Shown here one piece after another: positions 47,800 to 58,945 of a stretch of 64,000 nt of DNA (position 1 is its first letter; each line of letters starts with the position of its first letter). Source of the stretch: Eutreptiella sp. 'Long Island Sound 2002'. Lineage: Eukaryota > Euglenozoa > Euglenophyceae > Eutreptiales > Eutreptiaceae. The notes under the pieces were generated by a model. The model worked only from the letters and a program-made list of their open reading frames with translations. It made no database searches and was not told where the DNA came from. The DNA lies in contig OZ038385.1 in the NCBI GenBank assembly GCA_964036045.1, positions 17,889,786 to 17,953,785 of the forward strand, given 5' to 3'. The translations under genes were made by a program, and so were the position numbers.

Positions 47800-48080
47800 T
47801 CGCTCTGCATGGTCACTGTTATTTCCGGTTGCGTTTTGGATGCTCACTGTTATTTCCTGGTCTAGATGGTCACTGTTCCTTCCTATTGTGCTCTGGGATA
47901 GTGACTGCTATTTCCTGGTGTGCTCTAGATGGTCACTATTATTTCTTGGTGTGCTCTGGATGGTCACTGTTATTTCCTGGTGTGCTCTGGATGGTCACTG
48001 TTATTTCCTGGTGCGCTCTGGATGGTCACTGTTATTTCCGGGGGCGCTCTGGATGGTCACTGTTATTTCCGGGGGCGCTG
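47800..48080 (+). repeat. tandem minisatellite, about 31-bp unit
   Basis: Around nine units of CTCTGGATGGTCACTGTTAT plus TTCCTGGTGTG; the later units are the most alike. Single relatives occur at 22555-22620 and 33530-33575, so the unit is dispersed in the genome. Confidence 0.9.
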
Positions 48081-48302
48081 TGGCCGCCATCCATCGCCTC
48101 GCGGAAGGCCAGGTCGGCACGGTGGCAGTTCGCGTGTATTGGCACCAGTACCGCCTGGCCCAGCACCTCCGTCTGCAAATTCTGCAGCAATGGGCGCACG
48201 ACACACACAACGGAAGCATTTGGCCCCTTGTGTGCACAGGGCATGCACCTGCTGGCCACTACCGGGGCACGAAACAATGTCGCCGAGGAGCTTCTCCCCA
48301 CA

Positions 48303-48599
48303 TCAGCCACATGCCGCCAACTCGGATGCCGGGGTAAAGAATGTCAACACACCACCTTGGCGTTGCCTGGAATCTGGTCCCATGTCGTCGGAGGTAGCGG
48401 GAGGTGACGGGACATCCGCATCAGGTGAGGTAGAACGGAACTGCCAGCCATTGCGCGTCTTGGCGTTCTTGGCCGCTCGGGAGACTTGGGTGGCGAACAA
48501 CTCAATACCTTGCTCCTTTAGGTGAGCGGTGGCGTCGGCAACGGACGGAAAGTAGGCCCATGCCCCGCCTGCTTCGGGGCGTAGCCACACAGGAGGCAT
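48303..48599 (-). CDS. small ORF with NUMOD1-like segment
   Basis: 98 codons from a true ATG: MPPVWLRPEAGGAWAYFPSV, ADATAHLKEQGIELFATQVS, then RAAKNAKTRNGWQFR. The pattern (Phe-Ser, alpha-helix, Ala-Ala, Gly-W-x-F-R) resembles NUMOD1-type DNA-binding modules of mobile nucleases or IENR repeats. An adjacent frame (48062-48310) is also protein-like (KGPNASVVCVVRPLLQNLQT). Probably a fragment of a mobile element. Confidence 0.4.
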   Translation of the reverse strand: MPPVWLRPEAGGAWAYFPSVADATAHLKEQGIELFATQVSRAAKNAKTRNGWQFRSTSPDADVPSPPATSDDMGPDSRQRQGGVLTFFTPASELAACG

Positions 48600-50699
48600 G
48601 GACTAACAAAGGAAACATGGAGACATGGGTCAAACAAAACGCAAATGCATGTGACAACGAATAATACCACCGGACCCTTTTGTTAACTAACAGCCTTCTT
48701 ATTTGTCAACCATTGTTCTCATCAGCGCACTTGCCACGCACCCATTCATGCACATTTGTTGTTTTGCACTGACTATTCCTTTTGTTAACTAAGACGTGAC
48801 ATTGCAGCATGGCGGGATGAAGGAAGGAAGGAGGACGACGTGGGTAAGCCGATGAACCTGTTCAGACCGGTGCCAAATGCGAACAAAAAACAACAATTTT
48901 GTCAAATTGTGAAAATTCTACTTTTCAACGAATGCTGGAAAAGATGGCACATGCGCAAAAACAGTCAAAAAACACAAAAAAACACCAAAAAATGCTGGGA
49001 AACGGGGGGGAAACAGCGTTTTTTTTATTTGACCACATGGCAGGGCACCTATTAGGTTACCCGTGCTCTGAGGATTCTGGGAACATCTGTTCAACCTTGA
49101 TTCACAAGGCAGATCATGAAAGAAAAGCGCGCCATCAGTGGCGCACCATACACACACACACACACACACACATTGTACAGTCAACAGGACTTGCAAAGGC
49201 ACCCCTGCGTCCATGCAGTGCTGGACCAGGGTGCGCACTGCAGCCAAATCAGTATTCCAGGGCCTGTAGATACCACTGGCGGTCAATTCAGGCATAAGGA
49301 TCTGCGTCCATGCAGTGCTGGACCAGGGCGCGCACTGCAGCCAAATCAGTATTCCAGGGCCCGTAGATACCACTGGCGGTCAATTCAGGCATAAGGATCC
49401 AGGACGAGCACAATCCATCACTCCAGTAGGCACACCCACACACATACACGGCGTGAGGAGATATGCACACAGCGGAAGCAAAGCACTGATGGTGAACAAC
49501 AGCTCGTCAGGCCAACATCACGTGAAAGTCACGGAGGCTAGGCGCTTTTCTGACGGACAGTGATGACAAAGGTGCAACGTGTTTCAGCATGATGCCTCAT
49601 GTAGATGCCCAGCATGAATCGCTGACTGTAACGAGAGTATTTACAGACAATTTGCACCGCTTATTTGCACCACTACGTATGTGAGGTCAGAAGCATTTGA
49701 TTAGTTTAAGGTTGTCACATCGCTGGTGATATGCGCCAACACACACACACACACACACACATGAGGGACGCGCCCCCAGACTGGCAAAGTGGTGGCAAAG
49801 CTAACACCCGGGCTGGCACCAATGCTCAAGCAGAGGCATGGCCAGAGCGCAAAAGCATGCAACTGGGTTATTGCTCAGTGACCCGGGGGGAGGAGGGGGA
49901 TGGGGGGGGCGTATGGGGCCCTGGCCCGCCCCGGCCAACCGATCCCCCCACGCACACCAGAAATATTGTCCTTCAGGGAAAAACAAAAGTCCGCCACACT
50001 ACGCAGTGACCCGCATACAACACAAACATGCACAACACACGGTGGGTCCAGGCACATGCAAGTCTTGTGGCAGGGCATGCCGCAATCCTCAGCCAATGGC
50101 ACGCGGGTGAGCCCACGCTTCGGCATCAAAAGGGCAGTGCAACACGGGTCAGAGCCACAGCTGATCTCTCAGCACCTCTTGTGTGCTGCCCGCCGCTGGC
50201 GGCGGTGGCAGCAGCGGGTGCTGGTCAATCAACAGGAAATGGCCCGTGCCCGCTACACGATGGTCAAAAGTGGTGGAGGGTCCACTGGTTGGCAATCGGC
50301 TGATGGCAAACTGGACGTGGGAGCACATCCCACTCGCAGCACGATCTGAGCACCCCCCAAAATGCAAGGCAGACCGGCGTAATGGGTACCGAACGGGTGC
50401 CTAGAGGGTACATAATGGGCAGGCACCTCAAAGGCACCTCAAGGGCGCCTACAGCGTCATGACAGAGTCGGGTCAGCCACAGCCCCACAGCACGCACAGC
50501 GGGTTGTTCGGACCCCGACGGCGAAGGGCCGACTCCCGAGCGCCGTGCATCTTCGGGGAGGATCCACACACAGCCATTCGAGGGGGGGGGGGGGGGCGTG
50601 TAGAGCAAGGCATGACGGATCCAATTGCAGCCCGGAACAACCTGCGGGCGTCGCTGAAACATGAGAACGCCCACGCAAACGCGCGGCCTTGAGTGGCCG
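48600..50699. other. no supported gene
   Basis: Apart from the 98-bp tandem duplication and CA repeats, nothing recognised. A run of A-rich sequence at 48960-49025 (AAAACACAAAAAAACACC) resembles the T-rich stretch at 47430-47490 in inverse orientation. Confidence 0.4.
49205..49404 (+). repeat. 98-bp tandem duplication
   Basis: GCAGTGCTGGACCAGGGTGC and GGCATAAGGATC occur in two adjacent near-identical units. Open on the minus strand as MPELTASGIYGPWNTDLAAV, then RALVQHCMDA, repeated twice; this may be a fragment of an element protein. Confidence 0.9.
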
Positions 50700-51485
50700 T
50701 TACAGAACGTCGTGGTGCAGCAGGGCGCTGGTGGCCGGGGCCGCCCCCGGCAGGCCCCTCAGCTCCCGCTGCTGGCGCACCCACAGTTGGTCCTCCAGCA
50801 GGTGGTGCCGCATGAGGGACCGCTGGTACCGGACGTGCTCCTCACACTCCTCCTGCAGCAGCGGGTCGGCCAGGGCGAACTCCCCGCTGCAGTCGTCCGG
50901 CCGCCGGGACGCGGGGAGCCGTGTCTGCGTGAACCGGCCGGCGCCGTCGGACGAGGGGGAGCGGGCCGGGGCGTCGGCCCGGCCGCCGGCCCCCGGGTCC
51001 GTGGACAGGGCGGAGGGGGGGTTGTCAAGACGGCGGTCTGCGGCCGACAGGACGTTCGTCCGGCTGCCGCGCCCGGCGGGGGTACTGCTTTTGCTGCCGC
51101 GGCCGGCGGACCGGGCACTGGCCTTGCTGCCGCGCCCGACCAGCTCGGTCGCCGGGGACGCGGGGCTGAGGGCCGGCGCGGGGCTCGGGCGGAGCGCGGC
51201 CGGCGTGACACTGGCGCTGGGGCTGCGCAGGTCGACCGGGGGGTGCCGCGGCGCAGCCGCGAGCCGCGGCAGGTGCGGACTCGTCCAAGTCTCCGCCGTG
51301 TGGGGCCGCAAGGCCACCCCGTTCGAGTGCGCCGCGTCCGGGGGCGGCCGGGGCCGGAGGTGCTGCTGCGCGTCCTGCAGGGCGGAGGCGATGGACGGCC
51401 GCGGCGGCGCGTGCGGCGAGTTGAAGACGCGGCTGGAGCTCATCTCGTGGACCATTTTGGGGTCCACGCTGGCCTTGATCACTAC
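50700..51485 (-). CDS. terminal exon of large minus-strand gene
   Basis: 261 codons plus stop after acceptor CTTCTCAG, phase 0. Begins VVIKASVDPKMVHEMSSSRV; the middle is Ser/Pro/Ala-rich and probably disordered, with a short degenerate repeat of GRGSK; the end is a charged helix (EECEEHVRYQRSLMRHHLLE) and a Leu/His tail. Follows in phase from the exon at 53554-54042. The intron between them carries copies of three dispersed repeat families, one ending about 25 bp before this acceptor. Function not recognised. Confidence 0.62.
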   Translation of the reverse strand, partial: VVIKASVDPKMVHEMSSSRVFNSPHAPPRPSIASALQDAQQHLRPRPPPDAAHSNGVALRPHTAETWTSPHLPRLAAAPRHPPVDLRSPSASVTPAALRPSPAPALSPASPATELVGRGSKASARSAGRGSKSSTPAGRGSRTNVLSAADRRLDNPPSALSTDPGAGGRADAPARSPSSDGAGRFTQTRLPASRRPDDCSGEFALADPLLQEECEEHVRYQRSLMRHHLLEDQLWVRQQRELRGLPGAAPATSALLHHDVL

Positions 51486-51509
51486 CTGAGAAGGCCACGA
51501 ACGGCGCAG

Positions 51510-51860
51510 CGTGTCCACCATATGTCCTTTTCCCTTTCACGGCTGGTCTGCCCCTGATGGGCTCCCGCTCCTGTTGCGCAAACAGCCCATCTGGGCTGCG
51601 GGAGACACCCCCCACCTGATGCCGGTTGAGCAGGGGTTGCCCTGGCACCCGGTAGCGACGGGGCTGGCTGGCCAAGCCATCCCCTTTATTGTCGCAGCCT
51701 CCCATGTGCACGCTCTGCCATCCGCTCCATTCTGGTTCCCTGTTCCAGCTATTCTGGTTGCCTCTCCTGCCTTGCTGTGCCCCTCCTCCTTGTTTGCTGT
51801 GCTTGCCCTTGTCCCTCCTGGTGTGGCTCCCGCGTTCGGTGTGTCTGTGTTGCTCCTCCC
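51510..51860 (+). repeat. dispersed repeat family R1, copy C
   Basis: Matches the second half of copy B almost base for base. On the gene's strand it ends about 25 bp before the CTTCTCAG acceptor of the terminal exon at 51485, so it lies at the very 3' end of that intron. Confidence 0.85.
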
Positions 51861-52849
51861 CCTGTCTGTTGGCGCCCCTGGGTGCCCCTGTCGCGCATCC
51901 CCTACTGTCCCACCCGCCTGCCCCCCCGTGCCAGGGTTTCACATCTCCGTACGACATGGACTGTCCCGTGCGCGGTTGGCTGGTCACGGCCCTGTTGCCA
52001 CCCCCGTGGCGGGCACCTCCCGGCGCGCGGGGCGCAGCCCCCGCCCTTGTGGAGTATGTGGGCACCTTGTAGAGGCAATGAGCGTGCTAGCAGAAAAAGA
52101 AAGAGCCCGAAATTGGGAGGAACGCAAGCAACAAAGCAACTGGGCACAGGGCCGCCCCACACACGGCAGTGAGACGAGCTCCAACAGGACACACAACAAT
52201 ACACAAGGGAACCATGAGGTGCGAGCACTGCAGCAACCACCAAATGCGGCGCACGCCAAGCGAGCCATCAGCAAACCCCCCCCCCTCCCTCTGCTGGTGT
52301 GCGGCGCCGGGGGGGGGGGGGGGCAGCATGTCGCTCCCTGCATCCCCTTGTGGCTGTCGGGTTGTCCCACTTGGGTTGGGTGGTACCAGGGGCACCGGGC
52401 ACTTTTGCACATGTCTCCAAATCTACAAACTGACCTGTCACTGGTGTTTGTTGGGGTTGTTCTGGGGTGAATGTGGTGCATTGTTGCTCTTTTGCTTTCC
52501 GGGCTGCTGACGGGCTCCCCGTTTGGCTTGATCACTTTAGCCGCCCCCCCCCCCCCCAGTGGTGCTGAGTTGTTCGAAGGAGCCCTGGGGCCTCCACAAG
52601 GGCAGAAGGGCAGGGCAGTGTGTGCCACCGGTGCGACTACAAGCAACTGCTCAACGTGAGGCTGGGCCTGTCCGGCTGGCACCCCCCGAAGCCGTGCACC
52701 CGGAGCTTCAGGAGACGGTCCACTCGGGGGCACATGGCTGTGGCACGAGGCCTCGTCTTTGGCTGCAGGATGGGCCAGCTCCCCAAACCAAACGCAAACC
52801 GTGGCCGTCCTTGGGGGGCAGGGGGGCAGAGGGGGGGCATGAATGCCAA

Positions 52850-52922
52850 GTGAGTGTACTTCCCCGTGTACACAACGGTGTGAGTGTTCGGGAGGAAGCA
52901 CTGCTGGGGGGGGGGGGGGGGG
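52850..52922 (+). repeat. intron repeat family R2, degenerate copy 7
   Basis: GTGAGTGTACTTCCCCGTGT then GTGAGTGTTCGGGAGGAAGC and a G18 run. Directly adjoins an R4 copy, in the intron between the exons at 54042 and 51485. Confidence 0.55.
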
Positions 52923-52933
52923 CACAAGGCCTC

Positions 52934-53063
52934 GGTATCAGATTGTTTGCCTTCGGCGGCGCTTGTTGGCCTCTCGCCACTGCTCATTCCGACCCTCTGT
53001 GGGTCCGAACGTGTTTTGGTTATGTCAATGGAGCCCCTGGATGACTTGTCCTGTTTGACTACT
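52934..53063 (+). repeat. dispersed repeat family R4, copy 2
   Basis: GACCCTCTGTGGGTCCGAAC and TGGATGACTTGTCCTGTTTG are identical to copy 1. On the minus strand it runs into a C18 tract followed by AG, a 3' splice-site-like end. Confidence 0.85.
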
Positions 53064-53553
53064 CCAGGGTCGGCTGTCCCGGAGACGGGCTGTGCCGGCT
53101 CCAGCACTGACTTGTGCGCGCTGGGGTGTGCATCTGCAGGATAATTTTCCTGACAGGGACTTCTGGGGGATGGTGTCAGTATGGAGCAACTTTGAGCACT
53201 GGGCCACACACCACCACAGACAGGTCCAGCACCGGGGAGCGCAACCCCACGGCAGCCAACCAGCCGTTTCTGAAATAGCCTTCAGCCCCCCCCCCCCCCC
53301 CCCACGAGCGCGACCCCGTCCTTGCAGTACAACAGGGGGCAGGCCCCCTTGAGCGATGGAACGTGCACCGCTTCGGTTGGCTGGTGGCTATCGGTTGGCC
53401 CTCAGGATGGAACGGCCGAAACGACGGTTGCCCCCCCCCCCCCCCCCTCCCGGCTCAGCACTGGCCCCATCGCTGCCACCACTGCACCTGCTTGCAAACG
53501 GGAACCCTCTGGAAGGGCCTCAGATACCCGCAACCCGCCCGCACTCTACACAC

Positions 53554-54042
53554 CTTCCCGGTCACCGCCTCCGGCCCACGGCGCGGCGACAGGGCGGCCG
53601 CGGGGCTCGCTGCGGGGGCGGTGTGCGCCGTGTGCGGCGTCCCAAGGGGCACGCAGTTGTGGCCCCCGACGCCGCAGTGGCAGCCCGCCTTCTGGATGCG
53701 CCGCACAGGCGTCCCAGGCGGGTGCGGGCTCCTCCCGGCGGTGGTCCCCGTCCGGGGGCTCTTCGACGGGGTGGACACCGGGGACATGGCCGCAACCTCC
53801 GTTGAAAAGGCGTACAGGCGCTTGGGGCTGAACTCCGGGCCCGGCATCCAGGACGGCGTGGGGCTCTCCCGGAGAGTCGAGCAGGACTCCAGGCGACTGC
53901 CGCTGCGCCCATCCGGGAGATGCAGCGTCGGGAGGGGCGAGTACGCCTGGGGGTTGAGCGAGAGGAACGCGGCGTCGGAGCCGCGCTTCCAGCGCCGGGC
54001 CTCTTGCGCTTGGGAGGAGGTTGCGGGGACCACGAAGGGCTC
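53554..54042 (-). CDS. internal exon of large minus-strand gene
   Basis: 163 codons, phase 0 at both ends, acceptor CCTCACAG and donor GTGTGT. Begins EPFVVPATSSQAQEARRWKR; Ser/Pro-rich with SPxP/SPK-type sites that could be phosphorylated, then a small Cys/His patch (KAGCHCGVGGHNC) that might bind metal but matches no family I know. Positioned between the beta-sandwich exon (55711-56141) and the terminal exon (50700-51485), with compatible phases. Confidence 0.6.
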
Positions 54043-54489
54043 CTGTGAGGCGGTGTGGAGCGTGGAGTGTGGGGCGGAGAGGGAGGGCGGGGCACGGGTG
54101 CGGCGAGCAACGCCGGTGCACACAGCATCGGTGGCACAGGGCAAACCGTTGCATGTCCCAAAAGTCCACAATATGTGCTGCGTGCGCAGGGCGGTCTTAA
54201 ACAGCCAACAATACAAAGAACTGCGGCATGCGTTACATTGAGTCAGGCGGTTGCATGAGGCTAGTTGACGGCGGTTGGAGGGTAACCGGTCAACTACGGC
54301 ATTGGAAGAGCACCAAGCGGTCGTTAAGGGGGGAGGTCTTTAGCAAAAAATAGGAGGCCGGGACAGGGGCAGGGGGGGGCGGGCCATGATCTCACCAAAC
54401 AGCGTGCTCAAACTGCGAGGTTCATGACTGGATGCAGCAACCCGACCGTTCAGAGTGCCTGCTCAGGGGGGATGGCAAAGTGGGGGGGG

Positions 54490-55390
54490 GGGGGGGGATA
54501 CCTAATTCAGGTGAGCTAAGCAAACGTGTAGGTGTGTGTGGGGGGGGAGGGCTAACTAGGGTAGGCGAAGCAAAGGTGTAGGTGGGGGGGGGGGGGGGGG
54601 ATGAAGGCTGATTCAGGTGAGCTAAGCGAAGGTGCAGCTGGTGGTGGGGGGGGGGGGGTTACCGAAAAGTCTAAAGGCGTAGGTGGTTGGGGTGGCACCT
54701 AGTTGTGTTGCTGTCTGCAGCTGGCGGCGCCTATTGGCTTCTCGCCACTTACCGCTGCCCTTCCCCTGCCCCCTTCCCCTCCATAGGCGGCGGCGCCCAT
54801 CGGCCTCTCACCACCTCGTGCCCTCCCTCTCCCTGCCTGGCCTATCCTTACCTCCATACTCAGCCTTCCTTTCCCTTGGTCGGCAGTGCCAACGGAGCCC
54901 CGGGACTGTCCCTGGTTCACTGCTCTGTGTCGGGTCCACACGAAGGGGGGCAACTGCACTCGCCACTGGCCAGGGGCGTCCAAGTGGACACCCCATACCA
55001 GCGGTGGGGGGGCCCTGGGGTGTCCACTTGGACGCCCCTGGCCAGTGGCGAGTGCAGTTGCCCTCCCTAACGCCAACCCATCCCCAACAACCTTCCGCGC
55101 TCAGTCCTGCTTGTGGCGAGCACATCATGTGCCCCCTCCACTCCCCCCCTTGTGTCCGTGGTGTGTGTATTGTGTGTCCATTGGGGGTGGTGTAGAGTGG
55201 GGGGGATGGGGGGGGGGGGGCTAAGTAGGATGAGCTAAGGGAGGTATAGGTGGGCCCATTCTTAGACGTACCCTGTTTCACACCGCCACCTCCCAAGAGC
55301 CACTGGATTGCACCCACCCAAAGGCACATGACCTCAAAGAGGAGGGGGAAGGACAGACGCTGCAAATTGGTGTGAGAAACGAAACGCACC
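54490..55390 (+). repeat. R3 full copy and nested partial copies
   Basis: A full copy lies at 55218-55390 (GAGCTAAGGGAGGTATAGGT, CACCCACCCAAAGGCACATG). Three truncated repeats of GTGAGCTAAGCGAAGGTG, each followed by a G-run, lie in tandem at 54490-54680. A degenerate R4-like sequence (GGCGGCGCCTATTGGCTTCT) lies at 54720-54935. Confidence 0.65.
54948..55063. repeat. perfect 48-bp inverted repeat with 20-nt loop
   Basis: Left arm 54948-54995 starts GGGCAACTGCACTCGCCACT; right arm 55016-55063 is its exact reverse complement. The 20-base loop is 54996-55015. RNA from either strand would fold into a long uninterrupted hairpin. Confidence 0.95.
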
Positions 55391-55710
55391 GTCAGAGCGA
55401 GACCGTACTGCATATCGGCCGCTGTCCGCATGCACACCGCACAGGATCAAAGACGGAAAAGGGGGGGGGGGGGTGTGTTTGCATTGGAGCACTTTCTGAA
55501 GCCGCCTTCTCCCATGGGGGGCGGGGAGGGCGCAACAGCGTCCGTCGACTGTGCACAAACACCAAACTCTGGCCAAACGCAACAGCCAATTGTCCTCACG
55601 GGCAGCGAGTGGCCGAGGCCGAGGCCAAACCAACATCGACGCCGCAGCCCAAGCCCAAGCCCGAACGCCCACGCCCCCCCCCCCCCCCCCCCCACCGGCC
55701 CCTCTCACAC

Positions 55711-56141
55711 CTGCTCGGGGTCCGCCGTGAACTGGATGGTGCACACATCCGCCGCCTTGGGCTCGGACCGCAGCTTCCCCTCGAACACGTGGCGGCCCTG
55801 CCGACCCTCCACCCCGACGGTGTAGGGCACCTCCGCCCCCCGGGCTGCCCCCCCAGCTGCACTTTGTACGCCCCGTGCCGCATGGGGTCCCGCAGCTGCA
55901 CGTGCGCCTTGTAGCGCCCGCCCGGGGCCCCAGCCGCGGGGATCCCCCGCAGGGTCTCGCCCCAGGGCGTCAGGAGGTACAGCGTGAGGTCAGGGTGCCC
56001 GCCCCACGCGGCCTCGATGACCAGCGTGGGGGGGCCCTCCGGGAAGGCGTCGACGGTGGAGGGCTGGGCCATGGCCAAAGGGGAGGGTCGGTTGGTCGAC
56101 CCGAGGGAGCCGTTCAGGTCGAGGGACCCGATGCTGGTCTC
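55711..56141 (-). CDS. beta-sandwich exon with a one-base frame break
   Basis: Acceptor CTCCTCAG, donor GTGTGAG. First part reads ETSIGSLDLNGSLGSTNRPS then an Ig-like or PPC-like segment (LVIEAAWGGHPDLTLYLLTP, then GAYKVQLGG). At about 55840 the good reading jumps to another frame (EVPYTVGVEGRQGRHVFEGK, then VCTIQFTADPEQ). The exon is 431 bases; one extra base would make 432 and restore phase 0 at both ends. The break lies in a run of seven G (transcript strand) next to other G/C runs, so an assembly error or a genuine frameshift are both possible. Confidence 0.55.
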
Positions 56142-57499
56142 CTGAGGAGGAGGGAGGGGGGAGCAGGGGTGCATTCGAAAGGGAAGGGTCCTCGGAGGCG
56201 GCCCAAGCGGTTAGACAGGAGGAGATTGCGAAAGCGGTTGGGGGCGGTTGCTGTGGGTTACAAATGCTGGCGCTTGCCGCCAGGGGGACAGTGGCTAGGT
56301 GTAGGTTGGGTGTCCTGGAGGGGGGGCACACAGCGCCCCCCCCCCCCCCGTCCAATGCATTCCTTGGGGAGAGGCAGGGGAGGGGGTGGAGCAGGGCCCT
56401 TCTGCCGGATCCCCTATTGCTCCTTTGCGACACCTGACAGCCCACTAGTCTGGCACTGCTTACGTCTGTCACCATCCTCCAAGGCACTGTTGCTGTTCCC
56501 TCCAACGATGACGACGAGTTCCTGACCCCCCTCTTGAGTCATTGCTGGAGTGAAGCCCCAAAGCCGTCTGCGATGGGCACCAGCCCAGAGGCATCCCACG
56601 CTGTCACTGTGCGGCGCTTAGAGAGGGGAAGCGGGTTGTTAGGATGTCCCCGGTGCATCCGCCCCGCCAGTGCCTTCCACATCGAAGTGTGTAGAGACCC
56701 ATTGTATCCGCACATCATCCCTAGCCCCCTCCCGTGACCACAACATGGCTCCCACAGGTCCCCTGGGCCCTACTCCCACTGCCCACAGGGCCGATCCAGA
56801 GCTGAGGTGGCCGGTTCGGGTCTATGAGGCCAGATGACCGCCACTGCTGCCTTCGCAACAGAGACAGGTGAGGCGGTGTGCCTGGGCCTTTTCGCTCACT
56901 TGCCCGGTCCCCCCCACCAGCCCCACGACCCCTCATCCAGTACACATTCTCTGTGTCATTTCAGGGGCAGGGCAGCGCAGCGCAGGGCAGGAGTGGGGGG
57001 TGAGACAGGGGTGGAGGGGGGGGCACCCCCGCCCTCACGTACAAGCAATGGTTCCATTGGGTGATCATGTCAGGCCTCTTGAGCTGGTGCTTCCATTGAA
57101 GGGTGCTGTAACCCCCGCCCCGCTTTGGAGACAACTGTCAGTTCCGCACCAACCGCTTCTGTCCGCCCCCCACTGCCCTCCAACCGCTTTGCAACGCCAG
57201 CATGGCTCCTGAAAGCGCTCTCCAACCGCCAGTACCCACTGCTCCAGCCGCTCTTGAAACCTCCCTTCAGCCCCCCCTCCCCCTCACGCACCACAGCCCT
57301 GGGGGTGCCTTGTTCGTTGTGCTTCTGTGGTGTTTGGTTCAGTGTTGCTTGTGTTTGGGTGTTGTGTTGGCCCATGCTTGGGGGCTGTTTTAATTGGGGG
57401 TGTTGCTCTTATTGGACCCCGGCTTCTGTTTGCTCCGGGGGGGGGGGGGGTTAGAGGGATGGGGGAGGGGGGTCAAAACACACTCCAAGTCCAATCAGC

Positions 57500-58210
57500 T
57501 CGCAGAGGTTGTTAGGTCAAAGCCAGGCAGGCTCGCATATAGGGGAAAACGCCACATTCCCCCCTTTTGGGGCCTATTCGCGTACCCTACCTCAAGGGGT
57601 TGAATCGTTTGTTTAACCCATTGTAAAATCATTATTTTGTCCAATAAACGTATCCCCCAATGGGTTTTGGGTCCGGACCCCCCAGTACCCCCCCCCACTT
57701 CAAACCCACTTTTTTGCAGGGGATGGGGGGGTCAAAAATGTCGAGAAAAAACCCCCTTTTTGGGGGGGGGGGGGTCAAAAATCATGAATCTATGTCGGTG
57801 TTTTTGGCGACCTTGTTACCTTGTTACCTTGTTACCACTCACAATGACCATCCGAGCTATGTAAGGCATGTTTTAGGTAGTATTTATGTGTTTATTACGG
57901 GTATTGGATGTGCACTACTCGGGGTAGAGTCTCTGCGAGGTGCACTTGCCGAAGGCAATAAAATCACCTTACAGAGGTTGTTAGATCAAAGCCAGGTAGG
58001 CCCGTAGATATGGGAAAACGCCACATACCCCCCCATTTTCGGCCTTTTTGGGCCTATTTGCGTACCCTACCCAAGGGGTTGAATTGTGAGTTTAACCCCT
58101 TGTAAAATCATTATTTTGTCCAATAAACGGATCCCCCAATGAGCTTTTGGTCCGGACCCCCCTAGACCCCTCCCCCCCACTAGAAACCCCATTTTTCGGG
58201 GGTGGGGGTG
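57500..58210 (+). repeat. direct duplication of a 235-bp block
   Basis: GTTGTTAGGTCAAAGCCAGG through AAAATCATTATTTTGTCCAA and TAAACG occurs at 57505-57740 and 57975-58210. Each has an AATAAA signal and ends in TCCGGACCCCCC. No ORF is conserved. Confidence 0.85.
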
Positions 58211-58945
58211 GGGGTGGGGGGGCTCAAAAAATGTCAAAAAAATGCCCCGCCCCCCCCTTTTGGGGGTCGAAAATCACAAATCTTAGTGTTTCGGGGTCCC
58301 GACTCCATGGGGTTTGTATGGGGTGGAGTGGGACGAGCGCTTGTGCAGTTTATGCACTTTTCAGCCATTTTTGCTATGTTGGCGGTTTTGGCGACCTCGG
58401 TGACCCCGTGCTACCCACTCTAAGGGGTGCAAGGGGATGTTGTGACAATATATACCTACTAGGATAGAAAGGATGTTTTTGGAGTCTGTAACCTTGCCGA
58501 AGGCCGGTCAATGCCCGTGCCAAAGACGTGAAATGACTGTTTCCACCAATAATGGCTTACATGAGTGAATGGGCCGGTGCACAACTTGCTTATGCAATTT
58601 TTCACCTTGGGCAGCTCCAAAATGGAAGTTTTCGAAACTTATTTTTTTGATATCGTGACCGCACAATATGACCATCCAACCTATGTAAAGCATGTTTTAG
58701 GCCGTATTTATGTGTTTTTCATCTTATTTGGGTATTGGGTTCGGGGGGAGTCTCCCAAGGGATTGGTACACAACTTGCTTTTGCAGTTTTTCACCTTGAG
58801 CAGCTCCAAAATCAAAGTTTTCGAACCGTATTCTTTTTATATCGTGACTACACAAATGACCATCCAAAGTATGTAAAGCATGTTTTGGGCAGTATTCATA
58901 TGTTTTTCACCTGATTTGGGTATTGAATGCGGGGGGGGGGGGGGG
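57835..58945 (+). repeat. 190-bp repeat R7, forward cluster
   Basis: CATGTTTTAGGCAGTATTTA-type units at about 57865, 58690 and 58880, each with a CACAACTTGCTTTTGCAGTT-type block (58568, 58770). AT-rich with one G-run per unit. Confidence 0.75.

Noticed and set aside
51025-52065. 346-codon minus-strand frame reading from R1 into the terminal exon region
   Set aside because: It is out of frame with the supported exon 50700-51485 and is mostly repeat sequence.
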